A stretch of DNA of 64,000 nt from Methylobacterium sp. Leaf123 (GCF_001423405.1 NZ_LMNS01000001.1:124500-188499), one strand, 5' to 3'. Positions 1 through 8,820 are shown, counted from the stretch's first letter. Notes: generated from the letters alone by a model not told the origin. Program-made: numbers and translations.

Positions 1-306
1 ATGGCATCAGGGAACCGCGCCGCCCCGGCATTGGCAGCACTCCTGGTCGGCGTGACCCTCGCCACTCCCGCCCGAAGCGCCCTGCCGCCCTCTTGGCAGC
101 GCTTCCATGAGCTTCAGAAGGTTCTGGAAGTCGCCGCCAAGGCTTTGGAAGGTCACCCGATCGACGTGGTCGAGCGTCTGGACACCGACCGTTTCCTCGT
201 GCGCGCCGGCCCGTGCCGCCTGGAGGTGCGGATCGTCGATCACCCGCGGGCGTATCCAGGCCCAAGGATGTTCGACGCGATCCCCGGTGAGCCGGATTGT
301 TCGTGA
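1..306 (+). CDS. Small secreted protein of unknown function
   Basis: A 101-residue protein. Residues 1-27 form a signal peptide: a short polar start, the hydrophobic stretch ALAALLVGVTLATPA, then an ARS-A type cleavage site. The mature part is about 75 residues with two cysteines (C72 and C100) that could form a disulfide after export. I recognise no domain. The reading begins at the first base of the window, so I cannot see a ribosome binding site or exclude an upstream start, but the signal peptide fits this ATG. It stands alone, about 130 bases upstream of the catalase-like gene on the same strand. Confidence 0.6.
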   Translation: MASGNRAAPALAALLVGVTLATPARSALPPSWQRFHELQKVLEVAAKALEGHPIDVVERLDTDRFLVRAGPCRLEVRIVDHPRAYPGPRMFDAIPGEPDCS

Positions 307-346
307 GCCTCCGGCGGGGGCGGCGATCGCCGGTGCGCTCTGCTAA

Positions 347-370
347 CCGAAGCCTGGCCGCTTGCTTCGG
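347..370 (+). terminator. Weak hairpin after the first gene
   Basis: The arms CCGAAGC (347-353) and GCTTCGG (364-370) pair perfectly across a 10-base loop, 40 bases after the stop codon. The tract that follows is ATTAAAA, not a run of T, so intrinsic termination is doubtful. Confidence 0.3.
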
Positions 371-408
371 ATTAAAACCGTTCCATTTCGCGGGGGTGGC
401 CCCTGTCC

Positions 409-422
409 CATGTCGCGACATG
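409..422. promoter_or_regulatory. 14-bp perfect palindrome before the catalase-like gene
   Basis: CATGTCGCGACATG is a perfect 14-bp palindrome ending 15 bases before the start codon and just before the GAGAGGA ribosome binding site. It could be an operator for a dimeric regulator of the peroxidase gene or a small mRNA hairpin. No bound regulator can be named from sequence. Confidence 0.4.
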
Positions 423-437
423 CCCCGAGAGGAATGA

Positions 438-1430
438 ATGGTGGTCTCACGATACGGACGTGCCCTGGCTGCGGGCGTCGCGCTGGCTCTCGTCTGCGGC
501 CTTCCGGCCCGAGCGCAGGACAGCTCGACGGCCGAGCAGACGATCGACGTCATGAACAAGCTATTCGGCAAGCATCCCGGCAAGCGGGCCAACCACGCCA
601 AGGGGGTCGTCGCCGAGGGCAGCTTCACCCCCTCCGCCGACGCCGCGAAGATCAGCAAGGCGTCCCTGTTCGCCGGGCCGGAAGTGCCGGTGACGATCCG
701 CTTTTCGGATGCGACCGGTGTGCCGACGATCGCCGATGGCGCCGCCAACGCCAATCCGCACGGCATGTCGCTCAAGTTCAAGCTCAGCGACGGCGCCGAC
801 ATGGACGTCGTCGTGAACTCGCTGGCCTACTTCCCCGTCGCCACGGGCGAGGAGTTCCGCGACTTGCTGACGGCGGTGTCCCAGAGCGGGCCGGACGCGC
901 AGAAGCCGACGGCGCTGGAGCGCTTCGTCGCCACGCACCCCGCCGCCGCCACGGCGGGGTCCACGGCCAAGACCCCGTCGAGCTTCGCCCGGCAGATCTA
1001 TAACGGCGTCAACGCCTTCATCTTCGTCGATAAGGACGGCAAGCGGCAGCCGTTCCGCTTCCGCTTCGTGCCGGTCCAGGGCGAGGAGATTTTACCCGCC
1101 CCGGAAGCGGCCAAGCGGGAGCCGAACTACCTCATGGACGAGATCGGCCCGCGCGTCGCCAAGGAGCCGGCGAAGTTCCGGGTGCTGGCGCAGCTCGCAG
1201 AGGCGGGCGACCCCACCAACGATGCCACGAAGCCGTGGCCGGAGAGCCGCAAGACCGTCGATCTCGGCACGCTGACGGTCACCAAGGTCGTGCCGGACAG
1301 CGCCGAGGCCGAGAAGGCGCTGCTGTTCATGCCGAACGCGCTCACCGACGGCATCGAGGTCTCGGATGATCCGCTGATCGATGCGCGCGTCCAGGCCTAC
1401 GCCGTGTCGTTCGGCCGGCGCGCGCAATAG
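438..1430 (+). CDS. Secreted catalase-family (SrpA-like) haem peroxidase
   Basis: A 330-residue small-subunit catalase relative, far shorter than a normal 480-residue catalase, of the kind called catalase family peroxidase or SrpA. Residues 1-26 are a signal peptide (AAGVALALVCGLPARAQ), so the protein should act in the periplasm, probably removing peroxides. The distal haem-pocket His is H53 in NHAKGVVAEGSF, and the distal Asn is probably N127 in VVVNSLAYFP. The likely proximal ligand is Y231 in EPNYLMDEIGPR. IRFSDATGVP and NPHGMSLKF are further catalase-fold motifs. The ATG at 438 has a good GAGAGGA ribosome binding site and sits behind a 14-bp palindrome. The gene is monocistronic; the next gene is convergent. 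Family assignment is firm. The physiological substrate is not shown by sequence. Confidence 0.9.
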   Translation: MVVSRYGRALAAGVALALVCGLPARAQDSSTAEQTIDVMNKLFGKHPGKRANHAKGVVAEGSFTPSADAAKISKASLFAGPEVPVTIRFSDATGVPTIADGAANANPHGMSLKFKLSDGADMDVVVNSLAYFPVATGEEFRDLLTAVSQSGPDAQKPTALERFVATHPAAATAGSTAKTPSSFARQIYNGVNAFIFVDKDGKRQPFRFRFVPVQGEEILPAPEAAKREPNYLMDEIGPRVAKEPAKFRVLAQLAEAGDPTNDATKPWPESRKTVDLGTLTVTKVVPDSAEAEKALLFMPNALTDGIEVSDDPLIDARVQAYAVSFGRRAQ

Positions 1431-1456
1431 GTGATGCGTGGCCGGGGTCGCTCCGC

Positions 1457-1720
1457 CTAGCGGGCGGTCCCGGCGGCCGGAGCCGAGGATCCGGCGGGCC
1501 GCGGCGCATCCGACGCACCGGTGCGGGCCCCGTCCTTCGTAGCGCCCGAGCCGGTCAGTCCACCCGCACCCACGCTGCCCGTGGAGGGGCCGGCCTGATT
1601 CCGGTCCTGTGCCGGGGGCGGGGACGCGGCCCGTTTGTCCTCAGTTGCCGCAGCGCTGCCGGCGAGACAGGCGAGCAGCGCCGTACCGAGGCACATTCCG
1701 CGTCCAGACAGTCCCATCAT
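1457..1720 (-). CDS. Small secreted Gly/Ala/Ser-rich protein
   Basis: An 87-residue protein with a clear signal peptide (residues 1-25, ending SAAA-TE). The mature part is low-complexity, rich in Gly, Ala, Ser and Pro, with no predicted fold and no cysteine. Such short disordered exported proteins are common in Methylobacterium, but I know no function. It is convergent with the catalase-like gene. Codon use fits the genome, and the signal peptide is the main reason to believe it is real. Confidence 0.5.
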   Translation of the reverse strand: MMGLSGRGMCLGTALLACLAGSAAATEDKRAASPPPAQDRNQAGPSTGSVGAGGLTGSGATKDGARTGASDAPRPAGSSAPAAGTAR

Positions 1721-1879
1721 GCGTTCGCTCCCGAATGCGGCAGGTCGTCGGTGCCGTTCTGCGGGACCAACCGCAGGCGCTCGGCCCTGTTCCGGAAAGC
1801 GCGGTGCTGAGGTCGGGGCGCGGGTGCTGCACTTGACGGATCAGACAGCAATCACGCGGATTACGAGCTTACCCCGCGT

Positions 1880-2485
1880 TCAAGCGCCTTTCGGCCGCCG
1901 CAGCTCGAACCGGTTCTCGGGCTCGGTGGTGAAATAATCGAAATAGCCGCCGCGCAGGATCGGGCGCATGGCGCCGGTATCGACCCGGCCATCCTTCACG
2001 AAGCGGTCGTCCACGTAGATCGAGACCACCTGCCCGATCACCATGAAGTTCGCGGGCTCACCACCGCCGAGCGGCACAAGCGGCACGGTCTGAAGCCATT
2101 TGCACTCGATCGCCGCGGGCGATTCCGCGACGCGGGGCGGGCGCACCCGGCGCGACGGCGCGGGGGTCAGCCCGGCAAAGCCGAACTCGCTCTCGCCCCG
2201 GGCCAGCGGCGCCGAGGTGGCGTTGACCGCCTCGCGCAGATCGAAGGTGGCGAGGCTGCACACGAACTCGCCGCCCTCTTCCGCGAAGGTCATCGCGTCC
2301 TTGCGGCCCGAGGAGGAGAACATCACCATGTCGGGCTCGCCGCCGACCGCGTTGAAGAACGAGTAGGGCGCGAGGTTCACCCGGCCCGCCCGGTCCATGG
2401 CGCTGATCCAGCCGATCGGGCGCGGGGCGACGATGGCTTTCAGCGGGTTGTGCGGCAGGCTGGGCGTCTCGGCTTCGTAATGCAT
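1880..2485 (-). CDS. Flavin reductase family protein (FMN-binding)
   Basis: A 201-residue flavin-reductase-like protein of the DIM6/NTAB type. The N-terminal motif LPHNPLKAIVAPRPIGWIS and the following NLAPYSFFNAV are the typical FMN-phosphate-binding part, and FVCSLAT lies in the central barrel. Family members bind FMN and either reduce it with NAD(P)H or use it to transform small substrates in the cytoplasm. The reading frame is open further upstream, but the start MHYEAE at 2485 fits the family and avoids overlap with the upstream nitroreductase gene, which ends 10 bases away. The two probably form a flavoprotein operon. Confidence 0.88.
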   Translation of the reverse strand: MHYEAETPSLPHNPLKAIVAPRPIGWISAMDRAGRVNLAPYSFFNAVGGEPDMVMFSSSGRKDAMTFAEEGGEFVCSLATFDLREAVNATSAPLARGESEFGFAGLTPAPSRRVRPPRVAESPAAIECKWLQTVPLVPLGGGEPANFMVIGQVVSIYVDDRFVKDGRVDTGAMRPILRGGYFDYFTTEPENRFELRRPKGA

Positions 2486-2495
2486 GGGGCAACCC

Positions 2496-3083
2496 TCAAA
2501 GCCGCGTGACGATCTGGGCGAGGTCCGGCCGCGGCCGGTCGGAAGGCACTTCGCGGGCGCGGCCGATATGGATGAAGCCGGCGATGCGCTCGGCCGGGTC
2601 GAGACCCAGGGCATCGAGCACCCGGCGGTCATAGGCGAACCACTCGGTGAGCCAGGCGGAGGCGTAGCCCGCGGCGTTGGCTGCCACCACGAGGTTCATG
2701 CAGACGGCGCCGACTGAGAGCACCTGCTCCCATTCGGGGATTTTGACATGCGGCCCGGCGCGGGAGACGACAGCCACCACCGTCGGCGCATGGGCGAGGC
2801 GCTGCCGCTCCTGGGCGCGCCGCTTCTCGTCGGCCTGCGGAAAATCGGCCAGGAAGGTCCGCTCGAGGATCGCGCCGACGCGCTCGCGCGCCTCGCCCTC
2901 GATCACGAGGAAGCGCCAGGGGGCCAGCTTGCCATGGTCGGGCACCCGCGCCGCAATGGTCAGCCAGCCGTCGAGTTCTTCCGGCGACGGGCCGGGCCCG
3001 TCGAGCAGCATCGGCGGCACCGAGCGGCGGGTGCGCAGCAGGTCGAGGGTGCCGGCCTGCGCGGGGTCTCGAAGCTCGGTCAT
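2496..3083 (-). CDS. Nitroreductase family protein
   Basis: A 195-residue single-domain nitroreductase. RTRRSVPPMLLDGP near the N-terminus is the FMN-phosphate-binding region. DHGKLAPWRFLVIEG (residues 50-64) is the second flavin contact, and GAVCMNLVVAANAAGYAS (125-142) is the characteristic helix of the family. These enzymes are FMN-dependent NAD(P)H oxidoreductases acting on nitro compounds, quinones or unsaturated amides. ATG 3083 gives a normal family length; the frame is open further upstream but carries no family sequence there. It is the first gene of a two-gene operon with the flavin reductase and faces the secreted-protein gene at 3240. The substrate is unknown. Confidence 0.9.
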   Translation of the reverse strand: MTELRDPAQAGTLDLLRTRRSVPPMLLDGPGPSPEELDGWLTIAARVPDHGKLAPWRFLVIEGEARERVGAILERTFLADFPQADEKRRAQERQRLAHAPTVVAVVSRAGPHVKIPEWEQVLSVGAVCMNLVVAANAAGYASAWLTEWFAYDRRVLDALGLDPAERIAGFIHIGRAREVPSDRPRPDLAQIVTRL

Positions 3084-3239
3084 GGACAATCCGCGTGCGG
3101 GGGCTGAAGGATGGGCGACGCTCACTGACCGACCGCCATGCCGCCGCCACGGTCGGGTTTCAAGAGCGCGCGGGTGCATCACGAGCGCAACGAGGGCCAA
3201 GATGGCCCCGGACGGCGCGGACAGAAGGATCGAGGGACG

Positions 3240-4172
3240 ATGGGACGCGGGTCCGCAGGCTGCCGAATCGTCGCCTCGGTCAGTGCCTTGGTCGGTGTCT
3301 TGGCCGCGCTCCTCGCGATCCCGCCCGCCGCCGCGCAGGCCCCGACGCCGTTCGGGCCGGGCCTGCCCTCGCCGGGCGTCACCGGCCCGGTTTTGCCCCC
3401 GCCCGCGGCAGAGGGCGAGGCGGATCTCACGCTCTCGGCGGTCTTCGTCGGCGCGAACGGGCCGATCCGCTCCGGCCTGACCTGGCGCGTCTACGGGGAG
3501 AACGGGGACGGCGCCCGCCCGGCCATCGTCGCCCGCTCGAACGATTCCGCTCCGACCTTCAAGCTCGCGGCCGGCGCCTACGTCGCCACCGTCACCTACG
3601 GCTATGCCAGTGCCTCGAAGCGGATCACCATGGCGGGCACCGCCAACACGGATCAACTCCGCGTCGCCGCGGGCGCGCTCAAGCTGTCGGGGGCGGTCGG
3701 CGACCAGAAGATTCCGGGCAACCAGCTCGGCTTCTCGGTCTATGTGCCGATCGGGACGAATTCGGAAGGCCGCCTCGTGCGCAGCGGCATCAAGGCCGGC
3801 GAGATCGTGCGGTTGCCCGAGGGCACCTACCATGTCGTGTCGAGCTACGGCGATTCGAACGCGATTCAGCGCGCCGACCTCCGGGTCGAGAACGGCAAGG
3901 TCACCGACGCGACCATGAACCACCGCGCCGCGACCGTGACCTTGAAGCTCGTGGCCGCCCCCGGCTCCGAGGCCTTCGCCGGCACCGCCTTCAGCGTGTT
4001 GACGCCGGGCGGCGACACGATCCGCGAGGCGATCGGCGCCTTCCCCTCGGTGACGCTGGCGGAGGGCGACTACGTTCTCATCGCCCGCCATGACGGGCAG
4101 GTCTTCACCCGCGAGTTCAAGGTGGAGAGCGGCATGGACCGCGACATCGAAGTCGTGGCCAAAGGAAGCTGA
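3240..4172 (+). CDS. Secreted protein with three beta-sandwich-like repeats
   Basis: A 310-residue exported protein of unknown function. Residues 1-33 are a signal peptide ending PAAAQA, followed by a proline-rich linker to about residue 60. The rest holds three related segments sharing the pattern Phe/Ile-x-Leu-x-x-Gly-x-Tyr-x-(hydrophobic) and ending in a short strand: APTFKLAAGAYVATVTYG (104-121), GEIVRLPEGTYHVVSSYG (187-204) and FPSVTLAEGDYVLIARHDG (268-286). This resembles prealbumin-like or Ig-like sandwich modules of surface proteins, but no family is recognised. The start at 3240 was chosen because the signal peptide begins there. The next gene begins 5 bases after the stop, so the two are almost certainly co-transcribed. 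Confidence 0.75.
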   Translation: MGRGSAGCRIVASVSALVGVLAALLAIPPAAAQAPTPFGPGLPSPGVTGPVLPPPAAEGEADLTLSAVFVGANGPIRSGLTWRVYGENGDGARPAIVARSNDSAPTFKLAAGAYVATVTYGYASASKRITMAGTANTDQLRVAAGALKLSGAVGDQKIPGNQLGFSVYVPIGTNSEGRLVRSGIKAGEIVRLPEGTYHVVSSYGDSNAIQRADLRVENGKVTDATMNHRAATVTLKLVAAPGSEAFAGTAFSVLTPGGDTIREAIGAFPSVTLAEGDYVLIARHDGQVFTREFKVESGMDRDIEVVAKGS

Positions 4173-4177
4173 GCCCG

Positions 4178-4585
4178 ATGCGCCTGCGCAAGACTGGGCT
4201 TAGCAAGACCGCGCTTGCGGCCCTCCTGATCCTGTCCGGTGCGGCTGCGGCGGGCGCTCAGACGGTCGTGGACGGCTCGGAGACCGATATCGGAGCGGAG
4301 GCGGCGCGGACCGCGCTGAGCCTGATTGCGCGGCAGATGCACGACCCCGAGGCGAAGGTCGCCGACCTGCGGATCGGCCGGGCCGGGGCCTTGTGCGGCA
4401 CGGTCGATGTGCGCAACCGCATGGGCGCCTATACCGGCCCCCGGCCGTTCGTGGCGGACCTCTCCGAACCCTTCCTCGGGCGTCTGCCCGAAGGGCCGGA
4501 GCTGCGCAGCCCGGGCTCCATGGCGGCGTTCAAGGCCATGGAGCGGGCGAAGGCGCTGTTCGAGGCGAACTGTACCACCGGCTGA
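4178..4585 (+). CDS. Conserved-looking secreted protein
   Basis: A 135-residue protein with a signal peptide (residues 1-28, TALAALLILSGAAAAGAQ). The mature region contains ALCGTVDVRNRMGAYTGPRP followed by a phenylalanine-containing strand. I associate this layout with small exported hypothetical proteins of Hyphomicrobiales, but with no named domain. Two cysteines (in ALCGTV and near the C-terminus in EANCTTG) could form a disulfide. It lies 5 bases after the repeat-containing secreted protein and is probably its operon partner. Function unknown. Confidence 0.65.
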   Translation: MRLRKTGLSKTALAALLILSGAAAAGAQTVVDGSETDIGAEAARTALSLIARQMHDPEAKVADLRIGRAGALCGTVDVRNRMGAYTGPRPFVADLSEPFLGRLPEGPELRSPGSMAAFKAMERAKALFEANCTTG

Positions 4586-4647
4586 TCGCCTGTTTTGCGA
4601 GTTAGGTCAGCCGGTTATCGGATCAAATCCGCGCGTCCGGCCGATGT

Positions 4648-4759
4648 CCTCGTCCTGAGGTGCCGAAGCGAAGCGGAGGCCTCGAAGGAGGGCTCCGGAA
4701 AGGCGCTGCGATCCCTGGAGCCCGCCTTCGAGGCCGCTCCGCGACACCTCAGGATGAGG
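4648..4759. repeat. Palindromic intergenic repeat, family A, copy 1
   Basis: The outer arms are CCTCGTCCTGAGGTG (4648-4662) and CACCTCAGGATGAGG (4745-4759), paired with one mismatch. Inner arms around GCCTCGAAGG and CCTTCGAGGC form a second nested stem, and GGGCTCC/GGAGCCC a third. It lies between two gene ends. Four related copies occur at 8652, 15443, 22046 and 63163. Confidence 0.9.
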
Positions 4760-4791
4760 TGAGGTTCTGGAGAAACCAGTCGAACGGGCGC

Positions 4792-4923
4792 TCAGGCGAA
4801 CGGCACGATCAGCGGCAGGGCGAGCGCGGCCCCGGCGGCCAGGACGATGGCATCGCGCAGGCGCCGTCCGATCCAGGCGCGGGCGCCGGGATGCTGGGCG
4901 TGGGTGTCTTCCGAAAACGTCAT
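4792..4923 (-). CDS. 43-residue single-span membrane peptide
   Basis: A short gene reading MTFSEDTHAQHPGARAWIGR, then an arginine, a hydrophobic stretch of about 20 residues (DAIVLAAGAALALPLIVPF) and a terminal alanine. The likely topology is a positively charged cytoplasmic N-terminus and one membrane helix. The ATG at 4923 has a good ribosome binding site (GGGAG, 7-base spacing), much better than chance. It is divergent from the MocR regulator gene at 5051, and MocR regulators commonly control the gene facing them. Too short for a family call. The existence of the peptide rests on the start site, the helix and the context. Confidence 0.55.
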   Translation of the reverse strand: MTFSEDTHAQHPGARAWIGRRLRDAIVLAAGAALALPLIVPFA

Positions 4924-5007
4924 GGTCTGTCTCCCGTTTGCTTCGATGGCCCCGATATGACGGCGCCGCCGCTTTCCCGACAGGGACGGATGCGGTACGA
5001 TTTCGAG

Positions 5008-5049
5008 GAACTGTCCGGGACAAGTTCTGGTACAGTTCGGAGGGACAGT
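5008..5049. promoter_or_regulatory. Candidate MocR operator: overlapping inverted repeats
   Basis: Two overlapping inverted repeats sit just before the regulator gene: GAACTGT (5008-5014) with ACAGTTC (5032-5038), and ACTGTCC (5010-5016) with GGACAGT (5043-5049). ACAAGTTC and ACAGTTC also form an imperfect direct repeat. GGTACAG-like motifs in direct and inverted arrangement are typical of MocR-family sites. The location between the regulator and its divergent neighbour fits autoregulation plus control of the 43-residue peptide. Confidence 0.5.
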
Positions 5050-5050
5050 C

Positions 5051-6451
5051 ATGACGGCGGCGGTGACGGTCGCGGAACCCGTCCTCACGCGGGTCGAGAC
5101 GGTGATGCGCGCCATCGAGGCGCAGATCGAGGGCCGGGCGCTCGGCCCCGGCGCCCGGCTGCCCTCGGTGCGGGGCCTTGCCGAGAGCATGCAGGTCTCG
5201 AAATCGACCGTGGTCGAGGCCTATGACCGGTTGGCGGCGCGCGGCGCCATCGCCTCGCGGCCGGGCTCGGGCTTCTTCGTCTCCGCGCGCGCCGAGCCGC
5301 TCTGCCTCACCGCGATCGGACCGCGGCTCGACCGGGCGGTCGATCCGGTCTGGATCACCCGGCAATCGCTCGAAGCGCGGCCGGACTCCTTAAGGCCCGG
5401 CTGCGGCTGGCTCCCGCCGGACTGGCTGCCGGAGGCGGAGCTGCGCCGGGCCCTGCGCCAGGTTGCCCGCCAGAGCGCGGCGGTGATGTTCTACGATACG
5501 CCGCAGGGCCACGCGCCCCTGCGCCAGCAACTCGCGCTACGGCTGACCGAGCGCGGCATCCGCGCCCATCCCGACCAGCTCGTGCTGACCGATTCCGTCA
5601 CCCACGCCCTCGACCTGATCATTCGCTTCCTCGCCGAGCCCGGTGACACGGTGCTGCTCGACGATCCCTGCTACTTCTCGTTCCAGGCTCTCGCCCGCGC
5701 CCACCGCCTCACCATGGTCGGCGTGCCGTTCGGGCCGGACGGGCCGGATCTGGCTGCCTTCGAGCAGGCGCTGATCGAGCATAAGCCCCGATTCTACATC
5801 ACCAATTCGGGTCTCCAGAACCCGACCGGCGCCACCTTGAGCCCGGTCGTTGTCCACCGCATCCTGCGGCTGGCCGAGATGCACGGCACGCTCATCGTCG
5901 AGGACGACGCCTATGCCGATTTCGAGGCGGAGCCGGGCCCGCGCCTGGCCGGCTTCGACGGGCTCGACCGGGTGATCCATGTCGGCGGCTTCTCGAAGAC
6001 GATCTCGACCGGCGCCCGCGTCGGCGCCATCGCGATCCGCGACGACTGGGTCGAGCGCCTCGTCGATCTCAAGCTCGCGGTCTCGCTCAGCGACAACCAC
6101 CTCACCGCGGCGACCCTCCACCGCTTCCTCGCCGAGGGCAGCTACCGCCACCATGTCGATGCCATGCGCACCCGGCTCGCGGAGGCCCGCGGCACGGTGG
6201 TGCGGCGGCTCGCGGAGGTCGGCGTCACCGTGCCCTTCGTGCCGACGGGGGGCATGTTCCTCTGGGCGCGCCTGCCCGACGGCCTCGACGCGACCGAGAT
6301 CTCCCGCCGGGCGCTCGCCCGCGGCGTGGTGCTGGCGCCGGGCAACGTCTTCACGCTGAGCCAGGACGCCGCCGGCGCCATGCGCTTCAACGTGGCGCAA
6401 TGCGCCGACCCGCGGGTTTTTTCCGAACTGGCGCGGGCGATGGAGGGGTGA
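5051..6451 (+). CDS. MocR/PdxR-type GntR regulator with aminotransferase domain
   Basis: A 466-residue two-domain regulator. Residues 10-75 are a GntR winged helix (LPSVRGLAESMQVSKSTVVE and RGAIASRPGSGFFV). Residues 110-466 are a class I aminotransferase fold that binds pyridoxal phosphate: NSGLQNPTGATLSP and DDAYADF are cofactor contacts, and the Schiff-base lysine is in VGGFSKTISTGARVG. Members sense an amino compound or PLP itself and usually control a divergent gene. Here that is the 43-residue membrane peptide, with a repeat-rich 127-base region between. The effector cannot be read from sequence. Confidence 0.92.
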   Translation: MTAAVTVAEPVLTRVETVMRAIEAQIEGRALGPGARLPSVRGLAESMQVSKSTVVEAYDRLAARGAIASRPGSGFFVSARAEPLCLTAIGPRLDRAVDPVWITRQSLEARPDSLRPGCGWLPPDWLPEAELRRALRQVARQSAAVMFYDTPQGHAPLRQQLALRLTERGIRAHPDQLVLTDSVTHALDLIIRFLAEPGDTVLLDDPCYFSFQALARAHRLTMVGVPFGPDGPDLAAFEQALIEHKPRFYITNSGLQNPTGATLSPVVVHRILRLAEMHGTLIVEDDAYADFEAEPGPRLAGFDGLDRVIHVGGFSKTISTGARVGAIAIRDDWVERLVDLKLAVSLSDNHLTAATLHRFLAEGSYRHHVDAMRTRLAEARGTVVRRLAEVGVTVPFVPTGGMFLWARLPDGLDATEISRRALARGVVLAPGNVFTLSQDAAGAMRFNVAQCADPRVFSELARAMEG

Positions 6452-6472
6452 GACGCCCCACCCCGCCTCGCC

Positions 6473-8500
6473 TTACGGCGCCGGAAGCTCGACGTGCTGG
6501 CCGTCGAGCACCGCGTCGGTGCTCGGATGGCTCTCCGCGGCGGCGTCCGCCCGGCGGCGATCCGGGGAGGTCGCCTCCTCGATGAAGGCGGCGAGTGCCG
6601 CATCGAGCGCCATCGTGGTGGTCTTCTGGCTGCCCATGCGGCGCACCGAGACCGTGCGCTCCTCCGCCTCGCGGCGGCCGAGGGCCAGCAGCACCGGCAC
6701 CTTGGCCAGCGAGTGCTCGCGGACCTTGTAGTTGATCTTCTCGTTGCGCAGGTCGGCTTCCACCCGCAGCCCGGCGCGCTCCAGAACCCGCACCACCTCG
6801 CGGGCGTAAGGGTCGGCGTCGCTGGTGATCGTGGCCACCACCACCTGCACCGGCGCGAGCCAGAGCGGGAAATGCCCGGCGAAATGCTCGATCAGGATGC
6901 CGGTGAAGCGCTCCATCGAGCCGCAGATGGCGCGGTGGATCATCACCGGCGGCTTCTTCTGGCTGTCGGCGTCGATGTAGCTCGCGTCGAACCGCTCCGG
7001 CAGGTTGAAGTCGACCTGCGTGGTGCCGCATTGCCAGTCGCGGCCGATGGCGTCGCGCAGGACGTACTCGAATTTCGGCCCGTAGAACGCGCCCTCGCCG
7101 GGATTGACCGCGGTCTTGATCCGCCCGCCCGACTGCTCTTCGATCTGCGCCAGCACCTGCGTCATCACCGCTTCGGCGTGGTCCCACAGGGCGTCGGAGC
7201 CGACGCGCTTCTCCGGCCGCGTCGAGAGCTTCACCAGAATCTGGTCGAAACCGAAATCGGCGTAGGTCGAGAGGATCAGGTCGTTGATCTTCAGGCACTC
7301 GGCGGCGAGCTGGTCCTCGGTGCAGAAGATATGCGCGTCGTCCTGGGTGAAGCCGCGCACCCGCATCAGGCCGTGCATCGCGCCCGACGGCTCGTAGCGG
7401 TGGACGACGCCGAACTCGGCCATCCGCAGCGGCAGGTCGCGATACGATTTCAGCCCGTGCTTGAAGATCTGCACGTGGCCGGGGCAGTTCATGGGCTTGA
7501 GGGCAAACCAGCGCTTGTCCTCGGCCTCCTCGCCGGCGGATTGGGCCGCGAACATGTTCTCGCGGTACCAGCCCCAGTGGCCGGAGGTCTCCCACAGCGA
7601 CTTGTCGAGGATCTGCGGCGCGTTCACCTCGGCGTAGTCGCCCTTCAGGCGGCGGCGCATATAGGCGATCAGCTCCTGGAAGATCGTCCAGCCCTTGGCG
7701 TGCCAGAACACGACGCCCGGCCCTTCTTCCTGGAAGTGGAAGAGGTCCATCTCCTTGCCGAGCCGGCGGTGATCGCGGCGCTCGGCCTCTTCCAGCCGGT
7801 GCAGGTAGGCGTCGAGATCGGCTTGGGTTGCCCAGGCGGTGCCGTAGATGCGCGTCAGCATCGGGTTGTTGGAATCGCCCCGCCAATAGGCGCCCGCGAC
7901 CTTCATCAGCTTGAAGGCCGCGCCGACCTTGCCCGTCGAGGTCATGTGCGGTCCGCGGCAGAGGTCGAACCACTCGCCCTGGCGGTAGATCTTCAGATCC
8001 TCGCCCGGCGGGATCGCATCGACCAGCTCGACCTTGTAGGTCTCGCCCTTCTCGGCGAAGAGCGCCTTCACGTCGTCGCGCTTCCAGACTTCCTTGGTGA
8101 AGGGCGCGTCGCGCGCGATGATCTCGCGCATCTTCGCTTCGATCTTCGGGAAGTCCTCGGGCGTGAACGGCTCGTCCTTGGCGAAGTCGTAGTAGAAGCC
8201 GTTCTCGATGACCGGGCCGATCGTCACCTGCGTGCCGGGCCAGAGCGCCTGCACGGCTTCCGCCAGTACGTGCGCGCAATCGTGGCGGATCAGTTCGAGC
8301 GCCCGCGCATCATCGCGAAAAATGAACTCGATCGCGGTGTCGCGCTCGATCGTGTCGTCGAGGTCGCAGACCGTGCCGTCGAGCGCCATGGCGACCGTGC
8401 GCTTGGCGAGCGACTTGGCGATGCCCTCCACCACGGTCCGACCGGTCACCGCGGCGTCGTACGCGCGGGTGTTGCCGTCGGGGAAGGTCAGGATGGGCAT
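6473..8500 (-). CDS. thrS: Threonyl-tRNA synthetase
   Basis: A 675-residue class II synthetase that charges tRNA-Thr in the cytoplasm. Domains in order: TGS (1-62, [13 protein letters not shown]), editing domain with the zinc-type HDCAH motif (H73, H77) and the later RGPHM segment, the class II catalytic core (motif 2 around [15 protein letters not shown]), and the C-terminal anticodon-binding domain ([10 protein letters not shown]). The length matches the family, with a slightly extended acidic C-terminal tail. It is monocistronic. Its 5' side faces a 320-base region holding a family A palindrome. Confidence 0.98.
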   Translation of the reverse strand: MPILTFPDGNTRAYDAAVTGRTVVEGIAKSLAKRTVAMALDGTVCDLDDTIERDTAIEFIFRDDARALELIRHDCAHVLAEAVQALWPGTQVTIGPVIENGFYYDFAKDEPFTPEDFPKIEAKMREIIARDAPFTKEVWKRDDVKALFAEKGETYKVELVDAIPPGEDLKIYRQGEWFDLCRGPHMTSTGKVGAAFKLMKVAGAYWRGDSNNPMLTRIYGTAWATQADLDAYLHRLEEAERRDHRRLGKEMDLFHFQEEGPGVVFWHAKGWTIFQELIAYMRRRLKGDYAEVNAPQILDKSLWETSGHWGWYRENMFAAQSAGEEAEDKRWFALKPMNCPGHVQIFKHGLKSYRDLPLRMAEFGVVHRYEPSGAMHGLMRVRGFTQDDAHIFCTEDQLAAECLKINDLILSTYADFGFDQILVKLSTRPEKRVGSDALWDHAEAVMTQVLAQIEEQSGGRIKTAVNPGEGAFYGPKFEYVLRDAIGRDWQCGTTQVDFNLPERFDASYIDADSQKKPPVMIHRAICGSMERFTGILIEHFAGHFPLWLAPVQVVVATITSDADPYAREVVRVLERAGLRVEADLRNEKINYKVREHSLAKVPVLLALGRREAEERTVSVRRMGSQKTTTMALDAALAAFIEEATSPDRRRADAAAESHPSTDAVLDGQHVELPAP

Positions 8501-8820
8501 GATGGGACCGTGTTTTTTGCCAAGCGCGCCCCGCGGAGGGGACGGCGGGTTTTCGGAAGGCGGACGGGTGAAGTCAATGCTGACGTGACGTTCGGGCCGT
8601 GTGCCGGCCCTACAGATTGGCCGACGGACCTTCTGCGGTGTCCGCGCGGCTCCTCATGCTGAGGTGCTGCGCAGCGGCCTCGAAGCACGCCGCAACGGCT
8701 GTCTCGGCAGACTTGTCCCCGAGGATCGACCGTTCCGGGGTGCTTCGAGGCCGAGCTGTCGCTCGGCACCTCAGCATGAGGAGCGAGGAGCTTTCCACAC
8801 ACCCGACTTGCGTGCAGCCT
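8501..8820. other. Intergenic region between thrS and the ROK operon end
   Basis: This 320-base stretch holds the thrS leader (8501-8600), where the minus strand carries TTGACT near 8571-8576 as a possible -35 element, and family A repeat copy 2 (8652-8781). I see no open frame with a credible start and no tRNA. Confidence 0.6.
8652..8781. repeat. Palindromic intergenic repeat, family A, copy 2
   Basis: The outer arms CCTCATGCTGAGGTG (8652-8666) and CACCTCAGCATGAGG (8767-8781) are perfectly complementary. The inner arms CCTCGAAGCA and TGCTTCGAGG are also complementary. It belongs to the CATGC subtype and is near-identical, in the opposite orientation, to copy 3 at 15443. Confidence 0.92.
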
